A DNA stretch of 64,000 nt from Deinococcus grandis (GCF_001485435.1 NZ_BCMS01000001.1:2831001-2895000), one strand, 5' to 3'; positions 1-8,759 are shown, numbered from the stretch's first letter. Numbers and translations are program-made. The notes: a model not told the origin generated them from the sequence alone.

Positions 1-1164
1 CACGGCCAGGTCCGCCACGATGTCGCGGGTCAGGTCACCCAGGTTCACGTCGTGCGTGGTGCGCGGCGCCTTGCGCACGCGGGAGTACGCGAGGAGGTCC
101 TGGATCAGGGTCTTCATGCGCAGCGTGGCGGAGGTCGTGAAGGCGATGTACTGGTCGGCGCGGTCGTCCAGCTTGCCGTGGTAGCGGCGGGCGAGCAGTT
201 CGGTGTAGCTGCCGATGGTCCGCAGGGGTTCTTGCAGGTCGTGACTGGCGACGTACGCGAACTGTTCGAGTTCGCGGTTGCTGCGTTCCAGGTGCATGTT
301 GCTGGCCTGCAGGGCCTCGGCGGTGGCGCGCAGCTGCGCCTCGCGGTCCTGCACGGCAGCGGCCATGGCGTCGAACTGCGCGCCCAGCTGCGCCAGTTCC
401 CGCACGGGCATGGGGGGCGTGCGGCGTGCGTACTCGCCCTGCGCGATGGCCTGCGCCGCGCCGTTGAGTTCCAGCACGGTGCGGTTCACGGTGCGGGTGA
501 CGCGGTACGCCGTGACGAGCAGCAGGGCGATGCTGAGCAGCAGCCCCCCCACGGTCACCAGCCGCACGCGGCTCAGCAGGACGCTGCTGCGGTCGGTCGC
601 GGCGTTCAGGCGCGCCGTTTCGTTCGTCGCCATGATCGTCAGGACGCGGCGGGCGTCGTCCAGCAGCGTGCGCCCCACGCCGTTGCCGACCCGCGCGGCG
701 GCGCGTTCCAGCGAGTCGCGGCGCACGCCGATCTCCGGCTGCGCGGCCACCTCGTCCCAGCGGGCCACCGCTGCCTGCACCCGGGCCAGATTCGTGCGCT
801 GCTGCGCGGTGACGCTCAGGTCGTGCAGCGCGAAGACGTCGGCCTGGAAGGCCAGTTTGCCGTCCTCGTAGGGGTGCAGGAAGTCGTTCTGTCCCGTGAT
901 CACGAAGCCCCGCTGCCCGTTTTCCATCAGGGAGACCTGCTGCGAGAGATCCGTGATGAGCTGCAGTCGGGTCTGCGCGTCGAGAACCTGCTGGAGTGCC
1001 TCGTCGTTCTGGTTCACGCCGTACGCGACCAGGCTGCCCACCCCGAGCAGCAGCGCGAACGGCAGCACGAACGGGCGCAGCAGCACCTGCCGCAGGCTGG
1101 GGGCGTGCGCGGCGCCCTGCGCCGGGACCGGGGCGGGCTCGGCAGGGACGGGAACGGCCGACAT
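1..1164 (-). CDS. Sensor histidine kinase, CHASE3-HAMP-HisKA (3' part outside window)
   Basis: Reading leftwards from ATG 1164, 388 codons stay open to the window edge, so the catalytic ATPase domain is missing. The N-terminus has a membrane helix (about residues 25-45), a CHASE3-like extracytoplasmic helical domain (about 50-180, with the typical ENGQRGFVITG stretch near 80), a second membrane helix (about 190-215), a HAMP linker, and a HisKA dimerisation helix containing VASHDLQEPLRTI, whose His is the expected phosphoacceptor. The family senses an unknown signal and phosphorylates a response regulator; the SHDLQEPLR form is typical of phytochrome-related kinases in Deinococcus. A TAGAAT hexamer (1173-1178) lies 8 nt before the ATG, suggesting a leaderless mRNA. 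Partner regulator not visible. Confidence 0.9.
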   Translation of the reverse strand, partial: MSAVPVPAEPAPVPAQGAAHAPSLRQVLLRPFVLPFALLLGVGSLVAYGVNQNDEALQQVLDAQTRLQLITDLSQQVSLMENGQRGFVITGQNDFLHPYEDGKLAFQADVFALHDLSVTAQQRTNLARVQAAVARWDEVAAQPEIGVRRDSLERAAARVGNGVGRTLLDDARRVLTIMATNETARLNAATDRSSVLLSRVRLVTVGGLLLSIALLLVTAYRVTRTVNRTVLELNGAAQAIAQGEYARRTPPMPVRELAQLGAQFDAMAAAVQDREAQLRATAEALQASNMHLERSNRELEQFAYVASHDLQEPLRTIGSYTELLARRYHGKLDDRADQYIAFTTSATLRMKTLIQDLLAYSRVRKAPRTTHDVNLGDLTRDIVADLAV

Positions 1165-1172
1165 CGCCGGGC

Positions 1173-1178
1173 ATTCTA
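1173..1178 (-). promoter_or_regulatory. -10 hexamer TAGAAT of the histidine kinase gene
   Basis: TAGAAT on the minus strand ends 8 nt before the start codon, the leaderless pattern repeated through this window. Confidence 0.55.
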
Positions 1179-1267
1179 GTGCAGCGGCGCGCACCTGTGC
1201 GGCCCGCGCAGCCGGACCCGCGCGGGGAATTTTGAACCCGGTCCACCGCGCGGGGTAGAGTGGACGC

Positions 1268-2005
1268 ATGACATTCCAGAACGTGAATCTCACCCACGCG
1301 GGTGAGGTCGCCACGCTGACCCTGACGAGCAAGAAGGGCAGCATGGGCCCGACCTTCTGGCCCGAAATTCCCCGCGTCCTGACCGAACTGGGCGGCGCCC
1401 GCGCGCTGATCCTGCGCGGCCAGGACCTGTTCAGCGCCGGACTGGACGTCCGCGCCAGCGCCCCCGTCATCGCCCCCACCCTGGGCGACCCAGGCGCCTT
1501 CGCGGCGGTCGTCGCCGAGATGCACGCCGCCATCGACGCGTTCGCCGCGCTGCCCATCCCGGTGATCGCCGCCGTGCACGGTTGGTGCATCGGCGCAGGC
1601 CTGGAACTCATCAGCGCCTGCGACATCCGCGTCGCCAGCGCGGACGCCCGCTTCAGCCTCCCCGAGGTGAAACTCGGCATCACCGCCGACCTGGGCGGCC
1701 TGCAACGCCTCCCCCACCTGATCGGCACCGGCCGCACGGCGCACCTCGCCCTGACCGGCGACCCCATCGACGCGCCCACCGCCGAACGCTGGGGGCTGAT
1801 CACGGAACTCCTCCCCACCCCGGACGCGCTGTTCGAGCGGGCGAACGCCCTCGCCACGGGGCTGGCCGCACTGCCGCCCCGCGCGGTCGAAGGCACCAAA
1901 CGCACCCTCCACGCGCACCTGTCCCACGCGCAGAGCCTCGAACAGGCCGTGCGCTGGAACGCCCAGCACATGACCACCGACGGCCTCGCCCAGGCGCTGA
2001 AGTAG
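1268..2005 (+). CDS. Crotonase-family protein, probable delta3,5-delta2,4-dienoyl-CoA isomerase (ECH1 type)
   Basis: A 245-residue enoyl-CoA hydratase/isomerase. The oxyanion-hole segments are SAGLD (about 56-60) and GWCIGAGLE (about 105-113). The active-site segment is PEVKLGITADLGGLQRLP (132-149): Glu133 and Asp141 are eight residues apart, the same spacing as the two acids of mammalian ECH1, and the GLQRLP tail also matches that subfamily rather than a plain hydratase. ECH1 converts 3,5-dienoyl-CoA to 2,4-dienoyl-CoA during beta-oxidation of fatty acids with odd-positioned double bonds. The next gene is a 2,4-dienoyl-CoA reductase, the following step, which supports the call. A TAGAGT hexamer (1256-1261) lies 6 nt before the ATG, so the message is probably leaderless. 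A plain enoyl-CoA hydratase is the alternative. Confidence 0.8.
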   Translation: MTFQNVNLTHAGEVATLTLTSKKGSMGPTFWPEIPRVLTELGGARALILRGQDLFSAGLDVRASAPVIAPTLGDPGAFAAVVAEMHAAIDAFAALPIPVIAAVHGWCIGAGLELISACDIRVASADARFSLPEVKLGITADLGGLQRLPHLIGTGRTAHLALTGDPIDAPTAERWGLITELLPTPDALFERANALATGLAALPPRAVEGTKRTLHAHLSHAQSLEQAVRWNAQHMTTDGLAQALK

Positions 2006-2100
2006 GGTCGAGGGACGAGGGTCGAAGAGTCGAAGACCCTCGACCTGGACCGCTGAGACCCTTAGACCTTTAGACCCTCCGCCCCTCAGACCCCCTCAAG
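2006..2100 (-). repeat. Dispersed intergenic repeat B, copy 1
   Basis: The gap between the isomerase and reductase genes is built from GGGTC/GACCC-type words. Its reverse complement matches 41480-41577, sharing blocks such as GACTCTTCGACCCTCG and CTAAGGGTC. No ORF. The role is unknown. Confidence 0.6.
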
Positions 2101-2110
2101 GAGCCCCACC

Positions 2111-2971
2111 ATGAGCCAGAATCCCGGTACCCTCCAGCCCGGCACCGCCGACAGCACCTTCCGCCCCGACCTCCTGCAGGGCAAGCACGCCCTGATCACC
2201 GGGGGCGGCAGCGGCATCAACCTCGGCATCGCGCAGAGTTTCGCCGCGCACGGCTGCCGGGTGACCATCCTGGGCCGCAACCTCGAGAAAGCCCAGACGG
2301 CCGCGCAGGGCATCAATGACGCGGGCGGGCAGGCCATCGGCGTCAGTGCCGACGTGCGCGACATCGCCGCCATGCAGGCCGCCGCCGCGCAGGCCGTCGA
2401 AGCCTTCGGCCCCATCGACATCGTCCTGGCGGGCGCCGCCGGGAACTTCCCCGCGCCCGTGGACGGCATCAGCCCCAACGGCTTCAAGACCGTCGTGGAC
2501 ATCGACCTGCTCGGCACGTACAACACCATCAAGGCCTGCGCGCCCCACCTGACCACCCCCGGCGGGAACGTCCTCTCGATCAGCGCATACGGCGTCCCCG
2601 TTCCCATGCAGGCGCACGTCGTCGCCGCGAAGGCCGGCGTGGACGCCCTGACCCGCACCCTCGCCGTCGAGTGGGGCCTGCGCGGCATCCGCGTGAACGC
2701 CATCATCCCCGGCCCCATCGACGGCACCGAGGGCATGGCCCGCCTCGCCCCCGACGAGAAGACCCGCCAGAAATTCATGAGCACCGTTCCCCTGGGCCGC
2801 TTCGGCATCCCGCAGGACATCGCCAACGCCGCCCTGTTCCTCGTGAGTGACGCCGCCAGCTACGTCACGGGCGTCATCCTGCCCGTCGACGGCGGCCAGA
2901 ACATGCTCGGCGGCGCCCCCCAGTACCAGATGTACCAGCAGATGGGCCTCGCCCTGCCCAAGAAAGACTGA
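2111..2971 (+). CDS. SDR oxidoreductase, probable 2,4-dienoyl-CoA reductase (peroxisomal DECR2 type)
   Basis: A 286-residue short-chain dehydrogenase with the NADP(H)-binding TGGGSGIN at 30-37. The usual catalytic YxxxK is not intact: Lys174 is present but the Tyr position holds Val170, preceded by His169. That AHVVAAKAGVDALTR region, followed by RVNAIIPGPIDGTEG, resembles peroxisomal 2,4-dienoyl-CoA reductases, which also lack the tyrosine, so the gene need not be defective. The enzyme reduces 2,4-dienoyl-CoA with NADPH in the auxiliary pathway for unsaturated fatty acids. It follows the ECH1-type isomerase in the same direction. A clear ribosome site (AAGGAG, 2098-2103) precedes the ATG. 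A different acyl-CoA or sugar reductase is less likely given the pairing. Confidence 0.82.
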   Translation: MSQNPGTLQPGTADSTFRPDLLQGKHALITGGGSGINLGIAQSFAAHGCRVTILGRNLEKAQTAAQGINDAGGQAIGVSADVRDIAAMQAAAAQAVEAFGPIDIVLAGAAGNFPAPVDGISPNGFKTVVDIDLLGTYNTIKACAPHLTTPGGNVLSISAYGVPVPMQAHVVAAKAGVDALTRTLAVEWGLRGIRVNAIIPGPIDGTEGMARLAPDEKTRQKFMSTVPLGRFGIPQDIANAALFLVSDAASYVTGVILPVDGGQNMLGGAPQYQMYQQMGLALPKKD

Positions 2972-2976
2972 TCCGG

Positions 2977-3021
2977 GCTGTGGGCTGTGAGGCATGAGCA
3001 GGCATCCTCCGAGCCCACAGC
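2977..3021 (+). terminator. Stem-loop after the dienoyl-CoA reductase gene
   Basis: GCTGTGGGCT (2977-2986) pairs perfectly with AGCCCACAGC (3012-3021) across a 25 nt loop. No T-run follows, so it could be a weak terminator or an mRNA end-protecting hairpin. Confidence 0.4.
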
Positions 3022-3066
3022 TCATGTGCATGCCCGCGCCGTGCCCGCTGCCGTTACACTGCGGGC

Positions 3067-3999
3067 ATGTCTGCTGTCCCCATGCCCGTTCACCAGCACC
3101 TCTCGGATCTGCGCGGGGCGGCCCTGCTGAATCTGCCGGACTGGTCGGGAGTGCGGCGCGTGAATCTGGACGGGCTGGGTCTGGAGGCCCTGCCGGGGCG
3201 GGAGGCCGCGCCGGACCTGACGGTCTTCAGCGTGTACGACAACGCGCTGACGGACGTGCCGGACTGGGTGTGGACGCGGCGGGGACTCCGGACGCTGAAC
3301 CTGTCCGCGAACCAGTTCCAGAGGCTGCCGGACGCGCTGGGTGACCTGCGTGAGCTGCGGATGCTGGACCTGGGCCACAACGAGCTGGATGCCCTGCCGG
3401 ACGTGTTCGGCGGGCTGGGGCAGTTGGCGTTCCTGTACCTGAGCCACAACCGCCTGACGGAGCTGCCGGAGTCCCTGCGTCACCTGGGGTCGCTGACGTA
3501 CCTGAACGTGACGGACAACGCCCTGACGCGCCTGCCGGACTGGCTGGGCGACCTGCGCGCCCTGACCGAGCTGCGGCTGTACGGCAACCCGCTGGAGGCC
3601 CTGCCGGACGGACTCGGGGCGCTGGGCTCACTGCGGGAACTGCACGTCATGAACGCCCGCCTGACCGGGGTGCCCACCAGCCTGGGCGGGTGCGGGGCGC
3701 TGGAGGTCCTGGACCTTCAGGGCAACGCACTGACGGCACTGCCGGACTCGCTGGGGCACCTCTCCCGCCTGACCACGCTGAACCTGCGCTTCAACGCGCT
3801 GACGCACCTGCCAGACTCGCTGGGCGACCTGCACGCGCTGCACACCCTCGACCTGCGCGCCAACGAACTGACCAGCCTCCCCGAGGGGCTGGCGCACCTG
3901 CCGGGGTTGCGGAAACTCGACCTGCGCTGGAACCGCATCGAGCAGCTGCCGGACGCCTTCGACACGCTGATCGCGCGGGGCTGTCAGGTCTACCTGTAG
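3067..3999 (+). CDS. Leucine-rich repeat protein
   Basis: A 310-residue protein made almost wholly of about eleven 23-residue leucine-rich repeats of the form LPDxLGDLxxLxxLDLxxNxL. There is no signal peptide or membrane segment, so it is probably a cytoplasmic interaction scaffold. Repeat units are regular through the whole length, and there is no attached kinase or GTPase domain. The partner is unknown. TACACT (3055-3060) lies 6 nt before the ATG, which fits a leaderless transcript. The gene is convergent with the G8-domain gene, only 22 bp from it. Confidence 0.88.
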   Translation: MSAVPMPVHQHLSDLRGAALLNLPDWSGVRRVNLDGLGLEALPGREAAPDLTVFSVYDNALTDVPDWVWTRRGLRTLNLSANQFQRLPDALGDLRELRMLDLGHNELDALPDVFGGLGQLAFLYLSHNRLTELPESLRHLGSLTYLNVTDNALTRLPDWLGDLRALTELRLYGNPLEALPDGLGALGSLRELHVMNARLTGVPTSLGGCGALEVLDLQGNALTALPDSLGHLSRLTTLNLRFNALTHLPDSLGDLHALHTLDLRANELTSLPEGLAHLPGLRKLDLRWNRIEQLPDAFDTLIARGCQVYL

Positions 4000-4021
4000 G
4001 GGCTGGGGGCTCCCCTCCTCT

Positions 4022-6517
4022 TTACTTGCACAGGTCGGTGGTGCAGATCTCCACCTGGGCGTAGTCCCGGCTGGCCTGCACGACGAGTTTCAGGGTGAGC
4101 TGGCCGTTCTCGTAGGTGTAGCTGTCGCCGGTGGTGCCCGGCAGGGCGGCGGGGGTGACTTTCTTCAGGAGGTTGCGGTTGTCGATCCACCAGTCGCGGT
4201 AGATGCGGGGCTCCGTGGCGGCGGGCAGGGTGACGGTCAGGGTGTCGCCGGGCTGGCGGTTCTGGAGGCCGAGGCGCAGGTGGGGGCTGGCGGCGCTGGG
4301 GGTCAGGGTGTAGGTCTGGTTCAGGCGGGCGCTGGTGCTGAAACTGGTGAAGGTGCCCGGCGTGCCGGTGAGGCTGACGGTACCGTGCGGGCCGGTCACG
4401 GTGATGGGGGCGAGCTTGCCGCCGCGAACGTCCTGGAGCCACAGGCGGGTGTACGTGCCGGGGCAGGTGCTGGCGTTCCAGTCGGCGTTGGGGGTGCAGT
4501 CGGGCGCGCCTTTCAGGAGGGGGCTGGCGGTGACGGTCAGTCCGGCCGTGCCGGTGACGGTGCCGTCGGTGTCGAGGAACGTGGCGGCCTTGTCGCCGTC
4601 CTTGTCGGGTTGCGCGGCCGGGAAGTACACGCGGGGGCTGGCGTCGGCCCAGCGGAGGTTCAGGGCGTTGTTGGTGGGGACGAGGCTGAAGGCGTTCTTC
4701 GTGAGGTACCCGAGGCCGCTGGCCTGCCGGGTGGCGTCGGGTGTGAATCCGGCGAGGGTGGCGCCGTCGATGGTGACGTGCCCGTCGTAGAACTGGTAGC
4801 CACGGATGGGGAAGCTGGGGTCCCAGGGGCGTGGGAGGGCGCGGCCGCCGGTGCCGGTGGGTTCCCAGCTTTCGGGCTGGCCGAGGTTGGGCGTCTCGCC
4901 GATCAGGATGCCGCCCCGGAGGGTGCTGTCGTCGCTGGCGAAGGTCGCGCCGACGCCGTTGTCGGCGAGGGTGGCGTTCAGCAGGACGTGGCCCTTCCCG
5001 CGCAGCCACACGCCGTGGTCGCGGTTCTTGTACGCGGTGAAGGTGTCCAGGGTGGCGGTGACGGGCGCGCTCCTGGGGTCGCTGGGCGTGGTGACGGGCG
5101 CGTAATAGGTGACCTCGGTGGTGCCGTCCGCTTTCGGGCCGTTGTCGAGGTTCAGGCCGCGGTCGGTGCTGTGGGCGACGTTGCCGCTGAAGTCGCCCAG
5201 CGGGGTGCGGCGGGGCCAGAGGTCGGTCTTCGTGGCGGCGAGGCCGGTGGGGTGTTCGGGGAATGCGAGCCAGAAGCCGGTGCCGTCCACCCCGGCGGCC
5301 ACGTTGTTCCTGACGGTGTTGGCGGGGTGGGTGATCCAGTACGCGGCGGGGCGTTTGTCGCTGTCGAGCAGCGGCGTCTGCCCCTGCTTGGCGTCGGGCG
5401 CCTTGACGCGCGTGACGAGGTTTCCGCTGAGGGTGTTGCCGGTCTCGTCGCCGTCTTCCAGGAAGAGGCAGTGGCCGATGTTGTCGAAGGTGACGTTGTC
5501 CTGCACGCGCAGGTCACGGGTGCCGTGTACGACGACGCAGCGGTTGTACGACTCGTGGACGCTGCTGCCCCGCAGGTACGAGGCGGGGTCGCTGCCCAGC
5601 TGGTGGAAGTGCACGGGGTAGCGGCGCAGGGTGTTCAGCTGCCCCACGCGAGTGAATTCCGTGCCCTCGATGCGGGCGGTGCTGGTGCCCATGATCATGA
5701 CGTGCGCGCCCACGCCGGTCTGCGCGGCGTCGTCCGTGGCGGCCACGACGACGTTGCGGGTCAGGAGGCCCACCTCGGCGCGTTCGTTCACGCTCAGACC
5801 CGCGACGGTGATCGGGTCGCCCCAGTGCGTGTATTTCAGCGGCGCGGCCAGGGTGACGGCCGTGCCGCTGACGCGCTGCACGGTGACCTGCTCGGTCTGA
5901 TTCGCGCCAAAGTCCGTGCTGGTCAGCGTGAGGCTGTCGCCGGGCTGCCAGTCGGGCGCGCGGTCCAGGGTCAAGGTGCTGCTGCCCCGGCGGGCGGTGG
6001 CGTTCAGGCGCGTCCAGGCGAGGCGGGGTTGACCGTGGAGTTCCAGGGTGCCGTCCATGACGCCCAGCACGCGGTCGCCCATACCCATCACGTCCTCGCT
6101 GGGGACCGTGTTCGTCAGGAGGATCTCGGCGTGGTGCGTGAAGGGTTTCGCCTCGCTGCCCACGCGGAGTTCGCCGTGCACCATGATCCACTCGGCGCGC
6201 AGGGTGCGGTCGGCACTGTCCTCGAACTCCAGGGCGCTGCCGGTGGGGACGGTCAGGCCGCCCAGGTCGGGCGGGGTGGTGTCCAGCAGCACGCGTTTCC
6301 CGGCGGGGAGGGTGACCTTCTGCCCGGCGGCGGGCAGCGTGCCGCCCCAGGTAGCGGGGTCGCTCCATTTCACGCTGGAAAGCGTGGGGGTCGGGCTGGG
6401 CGTGGGGGTGGGCGTCGGCGTGGGGGCGGGGGTGGTGCCGCTGCCGCCGGAACCCGAGCCGCAGGCGGTCAGGAGGGCCGTGAGGAGCAGGACGGTCGCG
6501 GAGCGGCGCGCGGGCAT
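4022..6517 (-). CDS. Secreted G8-domain lipoprotein with beta-helix body (CEMIP/TMEM2-like)
   Basis: An 831-residue exported protein. A signal peptide ends in a lipobox, LLTAC with Cys19, followed by a Gly/Ser stretch and a Pro-Thr repeat tether (about 28-46). A G8 domain follows (about 48-170), starting with the typical WSDPATWGG and ending in a conserved GELRVG segment. The rest looks like right-handed parallel beta-helix repeats rich in N, G, V and D (for example RRYPVHFHQLG near 290). G8 domains occur in CEMIP/KIAA1199, TMEM2 and polyductin; hyaluronan or other polysaccharide binding or cleavage is known for some relatives, but the substrate here cannot be read. TATCAT (6524-6529) is 6 nt upstream of the ATG. 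It is expected at the cell envelope. Confidence 0.82.
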   Translation of the reverse strand: MPARRSATVLLLTALLTACGSGSGGSGTTPAPTPTPTPTPSPTPTLSSVKWSDPATWGGTLPAAGQKVTLPAGKRVLLDTTPPDLGGLTVPTGSALEFEDSADRTLRAEWIMVHGELRVGSEAKPFTHHAEILLTNTVPSEDVMGMGDRVLGVMDGTLELHGQPRLAWTRLNATARRGSSTLTLDRAPDWQPGDSLTLTSTDFGANQTEQVTVQRVSGTAVTLAAPLKYTHWGDPITVAGLSVNERAEVGLLTRNVVVAATDDAAQTGVGAHVMIMGTSTARIEGTEFTRVGQLNTLRRYPVHFHQLGSDPASYLRGSSVHESYNRCVVVHGTRDLRVQDNVTFDNIGHCLFLEDGDETGNTLSGNLVTRVKAPDAKQGQTPLLDSDKRPAAYWITHPANTVRNNVAAGVDGTGFWLAFPEHPTGLAATKTDLWPRRTPLGDFSGNVAHSTDRGLNLDNGPKADGTTEVTYYAPVTTPSDPRSAPVTATLDTFTAYKNRDHGVWLRGKGHVLLNATLADNGVGATFASDDSTLRGGILIGETPNLGQPESWEPTGTGGRALPRPWDPSFPIRGYQFYDGHVTIDGATLAGFTPDATRQASGLGYLTKNAFSLVPTNNALNLRWADASPRVYFPAAQPDKDGDKAATFLDTDGTVTGTAGLTVTASPLLKGAPDCTPNADWNASTCPGTYTRLWLQDVRGGKLAPITVTGPHGTVSLTGTPGTFTSFSTSARLNQTYTLTPSAASPHLRLGLQNRQPGDTLTVTLPAATEPRIYRDWWIDNRNLLKKVTPAALPGTTGDSYTYENGQLTLKLVVQASRDYAQVEICTTDLCK

Positions 6518-6683
6518 GAAGGAATGATAAACGCACGGTCAGCAGGGTGGCGTGAAGGACTTCGCACCTCTTCCCCACCGCTGTGCAGACGCGCGCGAAG
6601 GTCGTCTGGGACAGGTTCCCCGGCTGAAGCACCCGGCGATCTGGCGCGAGGTCACGACTGCCTGAACCTCACGCATCCCCTTA

Positions 6684-6718
6684 CTCATAGTTTTCATAAT
6701 GGATTTCTGGATTATGAG
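6684..6718 (+). promoter_or_regulatory. Nested inverted repeats upstream of the NAMPT gene, candidate operator
   Basis: CATAAT (6695-6700) and ATTATG (6711-6716) form an inverted repeat around 10 nt, and CTCATA (6684-6689) pairs with TATGAG (6713-6718). The stretch is conspicuously AT-rich in a GC-rich region, about 35-70 bp before the NAMPT start. NAD-salvage genes are often controlled by NrtR-type repressors binding such palindromes; the regulator here is inference only. Confidence 0.4.
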
Positions 6719-6751
6719 CAAAGCAAGAGGTTGCACCATAGGAGGTACCCC

Positions 6752-8140
6752 ATGACCACTCCGCTGAACGACCGCAACATCATCCTCGACACCGACTCCT
6801 ACAAGAGCAGCCACTTCCTCCAGTACCCCAGTGGCACCACCCGCCTCTTCAGCTACCTGGAAAGTCGCGGCGGCAAGTACCCCCAGACGCGCTTCTTCGG
6901 CCTGCAGTACATCCTCGACCGCTACCTGACCACCCGCGTCACCGCCGAGATGGTCGAGGAGGCCCGCGCACTGATCGAGGCGCACGGCGAGCCCTTCCCC
7001 TACGACGGCTGGATGCGCGTCGTGAACGTCCACGGTGGCCGCCTGCCCCTGCACATCCGTGCCGTCCCGGAAGGCACGCTGGTGCCCATCCACAACGTCC
7101 TCCTGAGCTGCACGAACACCGACCCGGAACTCCCCTGGCTGGTCGGCTGGTTCGAGACGATGCTGATGCGCGTCTGGTACCCCACCACCGTCGCCACGCA
7201 GAGCTGGCACATCCGCGAGATCATCCGCGCCGCCCTCGAAAAGACCAGCGACCGCCCGGCGGAGGAACTCCCGTTCAAACTGCACGACTTCGGGTCCAGG
7301 GGCGTCAGCAGCCGCGAGAGCGCAGGCATCGGTGGCCTCGCGCACCTCATCAACTTCCAGGGCAGCGACACGCTGGAGGCCCTGCGGGTCGCCCGGAACC
7401 ACTACGGCGCCGACATCGCCGCGTTTTCCATCCCCGCCGCCGAACACAGCACCATCACCAGCTGGGGCAAGGAACACGAGGTCGACGCGTACCGCAACAT
7501 GATCACGCAGTTCAGCCGCCCCGGCAGCATCTACGCCGTCGTCAGCGACAGCTACGACCTCAAGAACGCCATCAACACCCTCTGGGGCGAAGAACTCAAG
7601 GCCGACGTCATCGCCTCGGGCGGCACCCTGGTCGTCCGGCCCGACAGCGGCGAACCACCCGCCATGGTCCGCCTCGCCGTGAACGCCCTGGCCGCCAAGT
7701 ACGGCACCACCACCAACAGCAAAGGCTACAAGGTCCTGAACCACGTCCGCGTCATCCAGGGCGACGGTATCGACGAACAGACCATCCGCCAGATTCTCGG
7801 GAACCTCGACGTGGACGGCTACAGCGCCGAAAACGTGAGCTTCGGCATGGGCGGTGCCCTCCTGCAGAAAGTCGACCGCGACACCCAGCGCTTCGCGTAC
7901 AAGGCCAGCGCCGGCCAGATCGACGGCGCGTACCGCGGCATCTACAAGGACCCCGTCACCGACCCCGGCAAACGCAGCAAAGACGGCGTCCTCGACCTCG
8001 TGCAGGAAGGCGGCCGCATGGTCACAAGGGCATACAAGACCTTCGACACCGACTTCCCCGGCAGCCTCATGCGCACCGTGTACAAGGACGGCGAACTGCT
8101 CGTCCGCGACACGCTGGACACGATCCGGGGGCGCGGCTAA
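6752..8140 (+). CDS. nadV: Nicotinamide phosphoribosyltransferase (NAMPT)
   Basis: A 462-residue enzyme that joins nicotinamide and PRPP to give NMN in NAD salvage. The ATG at 6752 is chosen because a perfect AGGAGG (6740-6745) precedes it; the open frame extends far upstream but is not coding. Family signatures include DTDSYKSSHF (13-22), HDFGSRGVSS (178-187), NFQGSDT (201-207) and AAEHSTITSWG (229-239). His232 aligns with the phosphorylated His247 of human NAMPT, and Asp206 matches the Asp219 that favours nicotinamide over nicotinate. The macrodomain gene begins 3 nt after the stop, so the two are co-transcribed. Function is assigned by family with high certainty. Confidence 0.95.
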   Translation: MTTPLNDRNIILDTDSYKSSHFLQYPSGTTRLFSYLESRGGKYPQTRFFGLQYILDRYLTTRVTAEMVEEARALIEAHGEPFPYDGWMRVVNVHGGRLPLHIRAVPEGTLVPIHNVLLSCTNTDPELPWLVGWFETMLMRVWYPTTVATQSWHIREIIRAALEKTSDRPAEELPFKLHDFGSRGVSSRESAGIGGLAHLINFQGSDTLEALRVARNHYGADIAAFSIPAAEHSTITSWGKEHEVDAYRNMITQFSRPGSIYAVVSDSYDLKNAINTLWGEELKADVIASGGTLVVRPDSGEPPAMVRLAVNALAAKYGTTTNSKGYKVLNHVRVIQGDGIDEQTIRQILGNLDVDGYSAENVSFGMGGALLQKVDRDTQRFAYKASAGQIDGAYRGIYKDPVTDPGKRSKDGVLDLVQEGGRMVTRAYKTFDTDFPGSLMRTVYKDGELLVRDTLDTIRGRG

Positions 8141-8143
8141 GCC

Positions 8144-8755
8144 ATGAATCTCACAGGCGTCCGCTTCGACCTCCGGGATCGCCACCCGGCGGTCGTGGAG
8201 GCCTGGGGAGCGCATTTCGCGGGTGTGGAGCAGGTGCGCGTGCAGCCGGGGGACATTTTTCAGGATGAGGCGGACGCGCTGGTCAGCCCCGCGAACAGTT
8301 TCGGGTTCATGGACGGCGGGATCGATCTGGCGTTCAGTGAGCAGTTCGGGTGGGACCTGCAGGCGCGCGTGCAGGAGCGCATCCGCCGGGACTATCACGG
8401 GGAGTTGCTGGTCGGGCAGGCGCTTATCGTGCCGACGCTGGACGCGGTGTGGCCGCACCTGATCTGCGCGCCGACCATGCGCGTCCCGGCAGACGTGTCC
8501 GGCACGCCGAATGCGTTCCTGGCGTTCCGGGCGGCGCTGCTGGCAGTGCAGGCGCACAACGCGTCGGTTGGGCCGCCCATCCGGCGGGTGGCGTGTCCGG
8601 GGCTGGGCACCGCGATTGGCCGCATAGCGCCGGACGTGTGCGCCCGGCAGATGCGCGCCGCGTTCGACGCGGTGGTGCTGGGCCACACGCCGGAGCTGCC
8701 CACGTTGCAGGACGCGAAGCTCTGGCACGTGCGGCTGACCCGCGCGGATCTGTGA
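8144..8755 (+). CDS. Macrodomain (ADP-ribose-binding) protein
   Basis: A 203-residue single macrodomain. Visible ligand-loop motifs are GDIFQ (36-40), ALVSPANSFGFMDGGID (45-61) with the Asn-containing loop, and CPGLGTAIGR (151-160) for the diphosphate. Macrodomains bind ADP-ribose, often hydrolysing O-acetyl-ADP-ribose, ADP-ribose-1-phosphate or protein and nucleic-acid ADP-ribosylation. It lies 3 nt downstream of the NAMPT gene, in one operon, so a role in clearing ADP-ribose derived from NAD breakdown while nicotinamide is recycled is reasonable inference. Whether it is a hydrolase or only a reader cannot be settled from sequence. Confidence 0.88.
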   Translation: MNLTGVRFDLRDRHPAVVEAWGAHFAGVEQVRVQPGDIFQDEADALVSPANSFGFMDGGIDLAFSEQFGWDLQARVQERIRRDYHGELLVGQALIVPTLDAVWPHLICAPTMRVPADVSGTPNAFLAFRAALLAVQAHNASVGPPIRRVACPGLGTAIGRIAPDVCARQMRAAFDAVVLGHTPELPTLQDAKLWHVRLTRADL

Positions 8756-8759
8756 ACGG

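Noticed and set aside
35..1969. 644-codon minus-strand frame over the kinase and crotonase genes
   Set aside because: Arg/Gly/Ala-rich translation with no domain; it is the antisense shadow of the two real genes.
4280..6751. Long upstream extension of the NAMPT frame
   Set aside because: It is antisense to the G8-domain gene; a perfect ribosome site and the family N-terminus place the start at 6752.
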